Assembly (NCBI RefSeq): GCF_032854445.1
Contig: NC_088300.1
Span: 2,172,001 to 2,236,000 of the forward strand
DNA length: 64,000 bases
Reading direction: 5' to 3'
From: Liolophura sinensis
Lineage: Eukaryota; Mollusca; Polyplacophora; Chitonida; Chitonidae
The notes beneath the pieces are model-generated. The model ran no database searches. It was given only the letters and a program-made list of their open reading frames with translations, and was not told the DNA's origin. Shown here in pieces: positions 59,601 to 62,142 of this stretch. Positions within the stretch are counted from its first letter, which is position 1. The number at the start of each line of letters is the position of its first letter. The position numbers and the translations under genes are program-made.

Positions 59601-62142
59601 CGTTGTTAGATAGTTTTATTGTTTCCAGTATCTCAGTAATTCCGTGTCCATGGATAGTTTAGAGCGCCGTGGAGATTACAGCTTAAGTACCATGAGCACC
59701 ACTCACTGGTAGATTGATTAGTCCTGGCAGAAAATCTTCACTGATAAGTACTTGGAAGGATTCTGAGGCTGTCAAGTCTCCTAGTGTGTGTCCAGCTTTC
59801 ACTGGCTTCCCACTAGCTACAATGTACACCATTGCATGTCTACAGAACCGTCCATCTCTGACACGTAATCATGATATACTTACATGTGGTCTGATATAAG
59901 GTTACCACCTATGTGGGCCCGGTTTTATGAAACTTCTTAAGGAAAAAGTGTTTTGCTTAAGCAATATAATTCTATATTTATGAAGTGTTTGACCTAAATT
60001 TTATCGGGAAACACCCTGTTTTTTGACATACATGTAGGAAAACACTAGCGACTCTGAAGCAGTCTACTGATCTCATGAAGTTTTGTGAAACGAGGCCCCG
60101 TTCATGTGAGAACAAGAAGTTTTAATATACATATATGAAGTAGATGTGACCACAATGTTGTACAAAGCAAACATCTTTTTTTCTGGATTTCAAACTAATA
60201 TACAGACATTTAAGGAAGAAATTTGAGATAGCCTGCATAGGTCATTGTTAATTCAGCTTTTATGTTCATATTTAAGATCTATTATTGCTATGCTGCCGCG
60301 AGTCTCTAGAAAGAAAATACTGCATGCACTAAGGTGTAACAACAGGCAATGTATTGAATGGGGGAAACTGCCCATACATTGTATAGTCTGACCCATCACC
60401 ACCACCCACAATCTGGAAAAAAAACTGGTCAAGATTATCTCGTGTATTTATGTTTATAACAAGGATTACTGTGAAATCAATCTCTCTTGTTCCTTAAAAA
60501 GGTACCCTAATGAAATAGCTGGTATGTGATAAAGGTTATTCTAATGCCATCAGAGCAGACTAACATGCAGAATTGTCCCTGCAAACTCTTGCTACAAGTC
60601 ATGCATACGGAAGCCCATTCATTTATTAACAACCTTCTTCAAATCAGCAGCTTTCCTGATAGGCCACTTGCGCTATCCATGTGCATCTATGTTGTAACAT
60701 CTGTGACACATTGCATTGTTTCACTTCATGTCTCACACATGGCCAGAGAGCAACTTGTGATAACAGTGCGATCCTCTAAGCTTATTTGGCTTTGTGTTTG
60801 AAACTTTTGGAATCCTACATTTCAATAGAAAACATTGGTCATGTAGTTTGTTGTGTTATTATAATCCTTCAGGTGTTGAAGCGGCATGCTTGCAAACTAC
60901 ATGTATATTAGTAAAATTTCAGAGCTTTTAAACGAAGTTTTGTCATTCTACGCTGAAAAATGCTCAAAAACTTTGGATAACTATGTATTACCTGAACATA
61001 GGGAAGGTTACAAATGTGTAAATAATACTGTGTGTTAGTTGATCTGATCAGTGGTGCTGAATTTGTTATATCTCAAGAATTTTGGTGTATGGAACCTCCT
61101 GTTTCCCAATCAGTTATGCCATGCATGTATATAATGAAAATACAGACTCTGGGACTTGGCCCTGTTGCATTTATCAAAGTTTTTTGGTGTTGTACTGCAA
61201 ATAATATGTATGCTGTAAAGATAGAATTTTTTGTTTGTTTTACCAGGATTTATGTTATTACACATCTCGGCTGTCAGAACATTTTCTTAAGTGTCTTTTG
61301 TTAACAAATGTCACACACTTGTGATTACTTCCTTGTGCAAAGCTTTCATGTCCGTGTGGCCTCACAAGTGAATGTGTGGACGCCCAGTGTCTGATGGGAT
61401 TCCGCTGTTCTATATGCACTCGCTTTTATTCACGTTTTTTTTTGTAATTTCGTGTTTCATGGGAAGGGGAATGGTGCTTGCTTTAATGAAAAGACCTGTT
61501 TTCATTTCGAATGTGTTGTTCTGTTTCAAACTAAAAATAAACTTTGAATAACTAAGCTGTTTGTTATTGCATATATAATAATGTTTTATTTTAATTATCT
61601 TCGATCACTCTGCAGTAGTGTCAAGATTTTTTGCATGGCAGGCCAACATTCTCTGGTGACAAAGTTCTTCTCTAATGGATACAGAGAGAGTACTTGTGTT
61701 TGCCTGTGTTTACATAAGACGTTTAACTGTATTTATTGAGCATCCTTAGCTGGCTGTGAAGGTGTAAAATGTGAAACAATTGCTATTAATTCTGTGGTAT
61801 AAATGTATTGTAGTGATAACTTTGCACTTTGTGGTTTTGTATTGTAGCGGTAACTTTGTATTGTATTGTACATAATGGTAACCATATACAGTGTGGTATT
61901 GTGCATACAGTGGTAATCTTGCAGACAGGTGATGTAGTGGTAGCCGTGTACACTGTGAATGAAATGTAGTCTTATTATTTGCAGAGTCTGAGATGTCTGT
62001 GTTTGAGAGTGCCAGTAACCTCGCTGCGGAGACTTTCATCCGAACAGCACGTCGCTTGTCGCTCAAGGGACGACGGACTTCATCAACCAAGGGAACACAT
62101 CCCATCTCACCACCCGAGAGCCCAAAAGGAGCAAAAAAATAA
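245..62142 (+). CDS. RALGAPA1: Ral GTPase-activating protein subunit alpha (RALGAPA1/2-like), 3' half, 28 exons
   Basis: Seen: 28 exons with GT-AG borders and matching split codons give about 1,226 residues plus a TAA stop at 62140. Conserved strings in order include [14 protein letters not shown] (exon 3), [15 protein letters not shown] (exons 8-9), [12 protein letters not shown] (exon 14), GQTSPECHL (exon 18), [16 protein letters not shown] (exon 20), [17 protein letters not shown] (exon 21) and [14 protein letters not shown] (exon 23). Family knowledge: these match vertebrate RALGAPA1/RALGAPA2, which form a heterodimer with RALGAPB, stimulate GTP hydrolysis on RalA/RalB and are inhibited by Akt. 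The Rap/Ral-GAP domain is about residues 857-1108 of this partial product; the thumb Asn is encoded at 36118-36120. Human RALGAPA1 is about 2,000 residues, so roughly 800 N-terminal residues lie upstream. Odd points: exon 18 carries one base too many, one intron is U12-type, and the tail exons 26-27 are both skippable in frame. One ancestral gene is expected in invertebrates, so the 1 versus 2 label is not meaningful here. Confidence 0.96.
401..837 (+). other. intron with SINE 3' fragment
   Basis: GTAAGT to CAG intron. It holds a fragment of the common SINE tail at about 610-666; otherwise featureless. Confidence 0.8.
609..666 (+). mobile_element. SINE 3' fragment
   Basis: GTAAGTGAAATATTCTTGAG followed by TACGGTGTAATCAAATAAA. 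Confidence 0.8.
838..1008 (+). CDS. RALGAPA1: RALGAPA exon 2: Ser/Thr-Pro-rich linker
   Basis: Acceptor ATTACAG, donor GTAAGA, 171 bp, phase 1 in and 1 out. It contains repeated TPSP/TPS motifs ([24 protein letters not shown]), so it is probably a disordered, phosphorylated linker between helical segments. GC content is clearly above the flanking introns. Symmetric phase would allow in-frame skipping. Confidence 0.88.
1202..1398 (+). CDS. RALGAPA1: RALGAPA exon 3
   Basis: Acceptor CTTTTTCAG, donor GTATGT, 197 bp, ends in phase 0. It encodes [18 protein letters not shown], one of the most conserved segments of RALGAPA proteins, followed by a helical stretch ending in LETLLK. Strong family match. 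Confidence 0.96.
1399..3231 (+). other. intron, no recognised element
   Basis: AT-rich sequence. Two similar segments (about 1795-1905 and 1920-2060) share GTTGTTGGTTGTTATA and GAAAGGAACTAA, suggesting an old duplication. No gene seen. Confidence 0.7.
3232..3330 (+). CDS. RALGAPA1: RALGAPA exon 4
   Basis: Acceptor TATTTTCCAG, donor GTACGG, 99 bp, phase 0 both ends. It begins [14 protein letters not shown] and contains [19 protein letters not shown]. This is the same order as in vertebrate RALGAPA1 (IRDN, Ser/Pro stretch, then a hydrophobic helix). Confidence 0.95.
3632..3787 (+). CDS. RALGAPA1: RALGAPA exon 5
   Basis: Acceptor GTTTGCAG, donor GTATGT, 156 bp, phase 0. It encodes [20 protein letters not shown] and continues to HHGLVSSDQ. 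The family counterpart has GKLQAYRLIC and LGLTSEDQ at the same places. Confidence 0.96.
3922..4059 (+). CDS. RALGAPA1: RALGAPA exon 6
   Basis: Acceptor GTTTTCAG, donor GTAAGT, 138 bp, phase 0. It encodes [20 protein letters not shown], then a hydrophobic helix ([15 protein letters not shown]). The intron before it is only 134 bp. Confidence 0.96.
4196..4413 (+). mobile_element. SINE, 5'-truncated and diverged
   Basis: AATGACTCAAAAGCCTCTCA, B-box-like GAGTTTAAGTCCAGCTC, GGGAAGGTCTGCTAGCAACC, then TTCTTGAGTATGGCATT and GGAATAAATAAG. Confidence 0.88.
4648..4773 (+). CDS. RALGAPA1: RALGAPA exon 7
   Basis: Acceptor CTGCTGTAG, donor GTATGT, 126 bp, phase 0. It encodes [20 protein letters not shown]; the family has the equivalent APRSEAVTVLGSLVCFPN. 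Confidence 0.96.
4774..5384 (+). other. intron, no recognised element
   Basis: Ordinary AT-rich intron; open frames here lack splice-phase support. Near 5240 there is a trace of a SINE-like tail (CACCAATCAGAGAAATAA). Confidence 0.65.
5385..5443 (+). CDS. RALGAPA1: RALGAPA exon 8 (59 bp)
   Basis: Acceptor GTATTACAG, donor GTAAGG. It encodes [19 protein letters not shown] and ends with two bases of a codon completed by exon 9 (Lys). Small, but it bridges exons 7 and 9 exactly in phase. Confidence 0.93.
5444..8893 (+). other. 3.45-kb intron rich in old interspersed repeats
   Basis: From about 5,930 to 8,290 the intron consists of related, diverged segments (see the repeat entry). The rest (5,444-5,920 and 8,300-8,893) shows nothing recognisable. 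Confidence 0.75.
5930..8290 (+). repeat. diverged ancient repeat domain, at least three ~170-bp copies
   Basis: Copies at about 6551-6720, 7580-7750 and 7909-8060 share the same order of short blocks: GTAGTTTGA, AATCTG or AATCCAG, a CTGCGA/CTGATGCA block, CAAATTGC, GCAATTTC, then GTCACGTGAC or GTCATGTGAC followed by AAAACTG. Two further pieces near 6,010 and 8,229 share GACGCTGATTCC. No coding capacity seen. Probably decayed copies of one transposable element. Confidence 0.65.
8894..9002 (+). CDS. RALGAPA1: RALGAPA exon 9
   Basis: Acceptor GTGTTGCAG, donor GTAGGT, 109 bp. It encodes [20 protein letters not shown] then [16 protein letters not shown], a close match to CIAICSLGVWICEEL and HPQVKEAINV of vertebrate RALGAPA1. 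Confidence 0.96.
9057..9318 (+). mobile_element. near full-length SINE
   Basis: tRNA-like head with CCGTGGCCGAGGGGGTTATC (A-box-like), GTGAGCTCAAGTCCTGCTC (B-box-like), GTCTGTCAGCAACCTTCGG, tail GTTGAGTGCAGCATAAAAAC and an A/T run. It sits in the intron right after exon 9. Confidence 0.9.
9468..9578 (+). CDS. RALGAPA1: RALGAPA exon 10
   Basis: Acceptor TTTTCCCCAG, donor GTGAGT, 111 bp, phase 0. It encodes a helical segment ([20 protein letters not shown]) and ends in LPKKIIE, which corresponds to LPRKMAEI in the family. Confidence 0.95.
9579..10760 (+). other. intron with long inverted repeat
   Basis: Holds the hairpin at 10368-10510; otherwise AT-rich without genes. Confidence 0.75.
10368..10510. 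repeat. long imperfect inverted repeat (hairpin or MITE core)
   Basis: The arm at 10368-10423 begins GAAATAAAACGTAGTTTGCC. The arm at 10453-10510 is its reverse complement with roughly ten mismatches or small gaps. The loop is about 29 bases. As RNA it would form a near-continuous stem of more than 50 bp within the intron. Confidence 0.85.
10761..10829 (+). CDS. RALGAPA1: RALGAPA exon 11 (69 bp)
   Basis: Acceptor ATCTTACAG, donor GTAGGA, 69 bp, phase 0. It encodes [20 protein letters not shown] followed by DKK. Its place between two helices fits the family's acidic loop. Confidence 0.93.
10830..11724 (+). other. intron with minisatellite and C-tract
   Basis: Contains the 31-bp repeats and, at 11642-11674, a long C-tract broken only by two As, followed by eight As. 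The C-tract lies about 50 bases upstream of the exon 12 acceptor. Confidence 0.8.
10902..11064. repeat. 31-bp minisatellite, 5 units, each with an inverted CCAAT box
   Basis: ATTGGTCA recurs at 10915, 10946, 10977, 11008 and 11039, exactly 31 bp apart, within TTTTACTGTGATTGGTCA units. Confidence 0.9.
11725..11835 (+). CDS. RALGAPA1: RALGAPA exon 12
   Basis: Acceptor TTTTTCCAG, donor GTGAGT, 111 bp, phase 0. It encodes [20 protein letters not shown] and ends IYKVFR. The family equivalent is VSLLLCLLDWCMALPVS and IYRVLH. Confidence 0.95.
12001..12264 (+). CDS. RALGAPA1: RALGAPA exon 13: variable Ser/Pro-rich loop
   Basis: Acceptor TTGATACCAG, donor GTAAGT, 264 bp, phase 0; the longest coding exon here. 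It starts [20 protein letters not shown], then gives a proline- and serine-rich run with several SP sites (ESPQS, SSPRV, ESPLG, LSPAP) before KLAARF. High GC. Probably a disordered linker with proline-directed phosphorylation; poorly conserved with vertebrates. Confidence 0.93.
12265..12823 (+). other. intron, no recognised element
   Basis: AT-rich; a 128-codon open frame on the minus strand here has no family features and is probably chance. Confidence 0.7.
12824..12973 (+). CDS. RALGAPA1: RALGAPA exon 14
   Basis: Acceptor CTACCTGTAG, donor GTAAGA, 150 bp, phase 0. It encodes [17 protein letters not shown] and ends [10 protein letters not shown], matching MAHLVNHLGHYPLSGG and FRSPNLQ of the family. 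Confidence 0.96.
13520..13712. repeat. 27-bp minisatellite, ~7 units
   Basis: Unit core GGGTCAGTTGAGTAAGG followed by TTTTATGTTT; some units are shortened. The open frame across it arises because 27 is a multiple of three. Confidence 0.9.
13985..14400. repeat. diverged ~117-bp tandem repeat
   Basis: CTCTGTAGT followed by AAATGCACAT and CTCAGATGG recurs at about 14094 and 14211; GGATTGAAG or GATTGAAGG with TAAGCTTTTT recurs several times. Old, imperfect array. Confidence 0.6.
15268..15425 (-). mobile_element. SINE remnant (truncated, minus orientation)
   Basis: It starts with the reversed A/T tail (TATTTATTTG...), then CTCAAGAATATTTCACTTAT and GGTGGCCAGCATTATGG. The tRNA-like head is missing. 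Confidence 0.8.
15801..16625. repeat. 134-bp satellite, 6 full units
   Basis: TACAAAGATTTCTTAGAAAG starts at 15801, 15932, 16066, 16200, 16334, 16468 and 16602 (period 131 once, then 134). Units are about 98% identical, so the array is recently homogenised. A partial seventh unit ends near 16625. Confidence 0.95.
16810..19180. promoter_or_regulatory. putative conserved non-coding regulatory block
   Basis: About 2.3 kb without tandem repeats or SINEs, in contrast to both flanks. Higher GC, and dense in homeodomain-type sites such as ATTATTAATTAGTAAT (near 17090) and CTGTAATTGATGG (near 18215), plus CGCC/GCGC-containing words that are rare elsewhere in the introns. No open frame fits the gene. 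The call is by sequence texture only; conservation cannot be tested here. Confidence 0.4.
18016..18044 (+). other. G-quadruplex-forming motif
   Basis: Five runs of at least four G separated by 1-2 bases, on the transcribed-sense strand, within the regulatory-looking block. Confidence 0.75.
19197..21143. repeat. large GGTCATACTAGT-type minisatellite (1.7 kb without its SINE)
   Basis: Built from 12-13 bp half-units such as GGTCATACTAGT and GGTCATACTATTT in variable order. The segment from 19211 recurs from 19830, indicating higher-order duplication. Left of the SINE, units include GGTCATTCGATTGGTCAT; right of it GGTCATTCTCTTGGTCGTAC is common instead. Open frames across it are repeat artefacts. 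Confidence 0.95.
20171..20432 (+). mobile_element. full-length tRNA-headed SINE inside the minisatellite
   Basis: The head has an A-box-like CGCTCAGTCGGTTAGCGCGC and a B-box-like GGTCAAGTCCAGCTC. The body has GCTGGCTTCCTCTCC and GGGAAGGTCTGTCAGCAACC. The tail has TTTTTGAGTGCGGTGTAAAA and a short A/T run. ATACTAGTGGTC flanks both ends, but in this array that cannot prove a target duplication. Confidence 0.93.
21931..22024. repeat. imperfect inverted repeat upstream of exon 15
   Basis: Arms 21931-21951 (starts TGTATGCTGTGGGATGG) and 22004-22024 match 17 of 21 when reversed; all four differences are transitions. Nearby GTTATCTCCCTTAG (about 21780) is a word common in molluscan repeats. Confidence 0.6.
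22147..22200 (+). CDS. RALGAPA1: RALGAPA exon 15 (54 bp)
   Basis: Acceptor TTGCCACAG, donor GTAAGT, 54 bp, phase 0. It encodes [18 protein letters not shown], the counterpart of FVFNDSTLISYLQ. It follows the 9.2-kb intron directly, with no missing residues at the junction. Confidence 0.95.
22201..23004 (+). other. intron with decayed SINE
   Basis: About 22500-22636 resembles a strongly diverged plus-strand SINE (GGGACAGTTTGTCAGTAAC, TTTCCTCCAGCCATAA, AGTGAAAAATTC). Nothing else. Confidence 0.55.
23005..23155 (+). CDS. RALGAPA1: RALGAPA exon 16
   Basis: Acceptor GATTACAG, donor GTACAC (weak), 151 bp. The true frame begins [20 protein letters not shown] and continues [20 protein letters not shown]. 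The family has [22 protein letters not shown]. A longer open frame over the same bases is a shadow in another phase. Confidence 0.95.
23156..24503 (+). other. intron, mostly unrecognised
   Basis: A SINE tail fragment lies near 23440-23495 (GTAAAACACCAATCAAGTAA). The part 23,990-24,480 has fewer repeats and higher GC, and could be constrained. No gene. Confidence 0.6.
24504..24664 (+). CDS. RALGAPA1: RALGAPA exon 17
   Basis: Acceptor TCTCCCCCCAG, donor GTAAGC, 161 bp, phase 1 in and 0 out. It encodes an acidic linker ([17 protein letters not shown]) and then [17 protein letters not shown], which leads into the [12 protein letters not shown] of exon 18. Confidence 0.94.
24665..25307 (+). other. 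intron, no recognised element
   Basis: AT-rich intron; no repeat family or gene seen. Confidence 0.7.
25308..25490 (+). CDS. RALGAPA1: RALGAPA exon 18, with an apparent 1-base frameshift
   Basis: Acceptor TTTGCTAG, donor GTAAGT, 183 bp. The first part reads [20 protein letters not shown] in the phase handed over by exon 17. The second part matches the family only in the +1 frame ([20 protein letters not shown]), and that frame fits the split codon of exon 19. In the entry frame a TAA stops translation at 25475. The switch lies close to an A4 run at 25399-25402; one base fewer there would keep the frame. A sequencing or assembly indel is the likeliest cause; an allelic null or unusual splicing is possible. 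Confidence 0.9.
26181..26856. repeat. 36-bp minisatellite, ~19 units
   Basis: Unit GATAATAACCCAGCCCTTGT + GGTGTTACTCTGACAT. Because 36 is divisible by three, long open frames occur on the minus strand (244 and 165 codons, each a 12-residue repeat); they have no start context, domain or splice support. Confidence 0.95.
28239..29480. repeat. 62-bp satellite, 20 units, each with a hairpin
   Basis: Units start GATGGAAATTAATCA at 28239, 28301, 28363 and so on. Each holds AACTCAT and its complement ATGAGTT about 15 bases apart, flanking an AAGCTT. Few variant positions (A/G at the CAATAT/CAGTAT/CAGTGT site, AAT/ATT at the unit end) define subtypes. Confidence 0.96.
31118..31225 (+). CDS. RALGAPA1: RALGAPA exon 19
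   Basis: Acceptor TGTATTTCAG, donor GTAACT, 108 bp. It encodes [20 protein letters not shown] and then [16 protein letters not shown], aligned with FYFCRLLLDDLGMNSWDRR of vertebrate RALGAPA1. It enters the region just before the GAP domain. Confidence 0.95.
31226..32150 (+). other. intron ending in a repeated 3' splice-site module
   Basis: About 31,226-31,785 is ordinary intron; the 50-bp array then runs to the exon 20 acceptor. Confidence 0.8.
31790..32150 (+). repeat. 50-bp tandem array abutting the exon 20 acceptor
   Basis: GTGTTAAGCTGTTTACTAAG recurs at 31892, 31942, 31992, 32042 and 32092, with an imperfect copy before. Each unit continues CTTTTCTTTCCTCTTACTTT and TGTTTACATAG or a variant. 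So each carries a TTTACTAAG branch-like site and a pyrimidine tract, and the earlier ones a terminal AG. The last unit merges into the real acceptor at 32149-32150. Confidence 0.9.
32151..32222 (+). CDS. RALGAPA1: RALGAPA exon 20: start of Rap/Ral-GAP domain
   Basis: Acceptor TGTTATCAG, donor GTAAGT, 72 bp. It encodes [20 protein letters not shown] and GQK. It matches FHLLKKNSKLLRELKNLD in the family. The intron before it ends in a 50-bp tandem array whose units resemble its own 3' splice site. Confidence 0.96.
32420..32543 (-). mobile_element. SINE 3' part (minus orientation)
   Basis: Begins in the reversed A/T tail, then TTGGTGTTTTACGCCGTACT, CCCGGGGGAAGCCCACAACC. Truncated before the tRNA-like head. 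Confidence 0.88.
32771..32946 (-). mobile_element. SINE, partly truncated (minus orientation)
   Basis: Reversed A/T tail, TTGGTGTTTTACCCTGTACT, AGCCCGGGGGAAACCCACAA, then GAAGCCAGCATGAGTTGGAC. It ends at the B-box side, so the A-box half is missing. Confidence 0.9.
33516..33639 (+). CDS. RALGAPA1: RALGAPA exon 21: GAP domain
   Basis: Acceptor TTCTGCTAG, donor GTAAGC, 124 bp. It encodes [20 protein letters not shown], then [14 protein letters not shown]. Near-identical to the vertebrate sequence, as expected for the conserved N-terminal beta-strand region of the GAP fold. Confidence 0.97.
34041..34196 (+). CDS. RALGAPA1: RALGAPA exon 22: GAP domain
   Basis: Acceptor ATGTGACAG, donor GTAGAG, 156 bp, phase 0. 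It encodes [20 protein letters not shown], then [20 protein letters not shown]. The GGL, TAPYYA and EVxFHVSTRxP motifs are characteristic of RalGAP and tuberin-type GAP domains. Confidence 0.97.
34197..36102 (+). other. intron with two SINE-like elements
   Basis: A decayed copy of the common SINE at about 35180-35307 and a second SINE-type element at about 35455-35812. The rest is unrecognised. Confidence 0.65.
35455..35812 (+). mobile_element. second SINE-type element (different family)
   Basis: Starts with a tRNA-like CGGTGGCCCAATGGCTAG and a degenerate B-box region; ends with ATACGACTGGAAAATTGTTA then GTATGACATTAAACCCAAA, a tail of the kind seen in other invertebrate SINEs but unlike the main family here. 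Confidence 0.5.
36103..36261 (+). CDS. RALGAPA1: RALGAPA exon 23: catalytic Asn-thumb exon
   Basis: Acceptor TGTTACAG, donor GTGTGT, 159 bp, phase 0. It encodes [20 protein letters not shown] and [19 protein letters not shown]. In Rap1GAP, tuberin and RalGAP families the Asn of the HxGND motif inserts into the GTPase active site in place of an arginine finger; here it is the AAT codon at 36118-36120. The catalytic residue is intact, so the protein should be an active GAP. Confidence 0.97.
36444..36572. mobile_element. MITE-like inverted-repeat element (~128 bp)
   Basis: Left arm GGGTTTCACGAAGCTGTCTT and right arm (reverse complement) GTTCACGAAGCAGTCTTAAC pair over about 30 bases. No coding capacity. 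Confidence 0.75.
36573..36790 (+). mobile_element. MITE-like element, copy 1 (218 bp)
   Basis: Left arm GGGATCACAAAGCGATCTCA; right arm CTAGGATCATTTTGTGATCC then TGGGGCC. The interior ACAGAAAGGAACATACAAAG is shared, in reverse orientation, with the element at 63116-63334. Confidence 0.82.
37084..37211 (+). CDS. RALGAPA1: RALGAPA exon 24: GAP domain
   Basis: Acceptor TCTTCCAG, 128 bp, ends in phase 2. It encodes [20 protein letters not shown], then [20 protein letters not shown]. The donor is GTATCCTTT, the U12-type consensus, rather than a U2-type site. The split His codon with exon 25 restores the family order (HSHFEER against QSFYEER). Confidence 0.96.
37212..37220 (+). promoter_or_regulatory. 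U12-type 5' splice site
   Basis: The donor reads GTATCCTTT, a perfect match to the minor-spliceosome consensus RTATCCTTT. The other 26 donors after coding exons in the window are ordinary GTA/GTG-type U2 sites. Confidence 0.9.
38240..39350. promoter_or_regulatory. putative conserved non-coding segment
   Basis: Repeat-free, with octamer/POU-like words (GTGCAAATGAG, TATGCATAATG near 38450) and homeodomain-type CAATAATTAAATG; flanked by plainer AT-rich sequence. Judged by texture only. Confidence 0.3.
40760..40880. repeat. ~26-bp minisatellite, ~4-5 units
   Basis: ATTCTTAAGACAGACTTTTG with GTAATG or GTGATG, repeated with small changes. Confidence 0.8.
40979..41171 (+). mobile_element. SINE, 5'-truncated
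   Basis: Starts AAGCCTCTCAACAATG, B-box-like GAGTTCAAGGCCAGCTC, GGGAAGATCTGGCAGCAACC, then TTCTTGAGTACAGCATTAAA and an A/T tail. Confidence 0.9.
41176..41440. repeat. GTTGTCATGTAGAGCATGT-type minisatellite
   Basis: Irregular 20-35 bp units combining GTTGTCATGTAGAGCATGT, GTTGTCATGTAGGCAT and GTTGTCGTGT. It directly follows the SINE tail. Confidence 0.88.
42494..43240. repeat. 69-bp minisatellite, ~11 units
   Basis: AATGTAGGGAGAGCTTTGCT starts at 42551, 42618, 42687, 42756 and onwards (69 bp, or 67 when TA is lost). GACAGCACACTTG and GACAAAACGCTTG subtypes occur. All long open frames here, on both strands, follow from 69 being divisible by three; the 67-bp units break each frame. Confidence 0.95.
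45223..45241. repeat. (CA)n microsatellite
   Basis: About ten CA dinucleotides. Confidence 0.9.
45688..45825 (+). mobile_element. SINE 3' half
   Basis: CCGGCCATATGTGGGAAGGC, CATAATGCTGGCTGCTGTCA, TTCTTGAGTACGGCGTAAAA, then an AAATAAATAAAT tail. The most consensus-like tail in the window. Confidence 0.92.
46002..46022 (+). promoter_or_regulatory. U12-type branch site and 3' splice site
   Basis: The core CCTTAA at 46004-46009 matches the U12 branch consensus TTCCTTAAC in six of nine positions. The branch adenosine (46008 or 46009) lies about 13 bases from the AG at 46021-46022, within the 10-20 base window that minor introns require. There is no polypyrimidine tract, also typical. Confidence 0.82.
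46023..46138 (+). CDS. RALGAPA1: RALGAPA exon 25: end of GAP domain
   Basis: Acceptor GTGTCTAG, donor GTAAGC, 116 bp, phase 2 in and 1 out. It encodes [20 protein letters not shown], then [18 protein letters not shown], matching YEERALYLEAIIQ and MTFEDFAAQVFSP at the C-terminus of the vertebrate catalytic domain. Confidence 0.96.
46646..46747 (+). CDS. RALGAPA1: RALGAPA exon 26: C-terminal tail
   Basis: Acceptor TCTCCTCAG, donor GTAGGA, 102 bp, phase 1 in and 1 out, so skippable in frame. It encodes [20 protein letters not shown], then [13 protein letters not shown]. Polar and Ser-rich; outside the GAP fold. Supported by phase and codon character more than by homology. Confidence 0.88.
52191..52343. 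repeat. ~30-bp minisatellite, 5 units
   Basis: GTGATACATTGTTCT alternates with AATCTGTCTCTGTA or GAAGTGTCTGTGTA. Confidence 0.9.
53158..53968. repeat. 42-bp minisatellite split by a SINE
   Basis: AAAGACCATACTAGCCAGAC + AATCCTGATGAAAAGCCTAACC, period 42, with occasional short units that lose the middle. The array resumes after the SINE. Confidence 0.95.
53521..53794 (-). mobile_element. full-length SINE with visible target-site duplication (minus orientation)
   Basis: Reversed A/T tail, TTGGTGTTTTACGCCGTACT, AGCCCGGGGGAAACCCACAA, reversed B box (GGACTTGAACTCACAG) and reversed A box (GCGCGCTAACCGACTGAGCC). ACAATCCTGATG lies directly on both sides (53509-53520 and 53795-53806), and the array continues in register after it, so this is a true 12-bp duplication. 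Confidence 0.96.
54738..54833 (+). CDS. RALGAPA1: RALGAPA exon 27: basic cassette-type tail exon
   Basis: Acceptor ACAAACAG, donor GTAAGG, 96 bp, phase 1 in and 1 out. It encodes [20 protein letters not shown] then [11 protein letters not shown]. The KRRRVPSP segment is a candidate basophilic or proline-directed phosphosite or a 14-3-3 or nuclear-localisation-like patch (inference). Because the phase is symmetric it may be alternatively spliced. No other open exon-like segment in this 15-kb stretch fits the phases. Confidence 0.82.
57405..58950. repeat. 76-bp satellite, ~20 units
   Basis: GAACATTGTCCCTATAAAGC starts at 57481, 57557 and every 76 bp. Units continue ACGGGATATGCCACCGTATT and CCTTACATCTTACGTCCGTG. 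Most differ at only a few sites (ACGGG/ACAGG, TACGTC/TATGTC). Edge units are more diverged, as expected for unequal crossing-over. Confidence 0.97.
59922..60097. mobile_element. MITE-like inverted-repeat element
   Basis: Left arm GGGCCCGGTTTTATGAAACT, right arm GAAGTTTTGTGAAACGAGGC then CCC; about 175 bp, no coding capacity. Arms resemble those of the elements near 36.5 kb. Confidence 0.65.
61985..62142 (+). CDS. RALGAPA1: RALGAPA exon 28: terminal coding exon with stop
   Basis: Acceptor TTATTTGCAG, 158 bp to the TAA at 62140-62142. It encodes [20 protein letters not shown], then [14 protein letters not shown] and a Pro/Ser/Lys end ([11 protein letters not shown]). RRLS and KGRRTSS are textbook basophilic-kinase contexts, so the tail is a plausible Akt or PKA regulated segment (inference). 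Phase accepts either exon 26 or 27 as the upstream partner. Confidence 0.92.

Larger units (their letters stand above)
54834..61984 (+). other. 7.2-kb intron before the last exon
   Basis: Contains the 76-bp satellite (57,405-58,950), a MITE-like element (59,922-60,097), an exon-like segment with unmatched phase (59,629-59,708) and an AATAAA with a downstream GT-rich stretch (61,536). The remaining parts show no gene. Confidence 0.75.
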
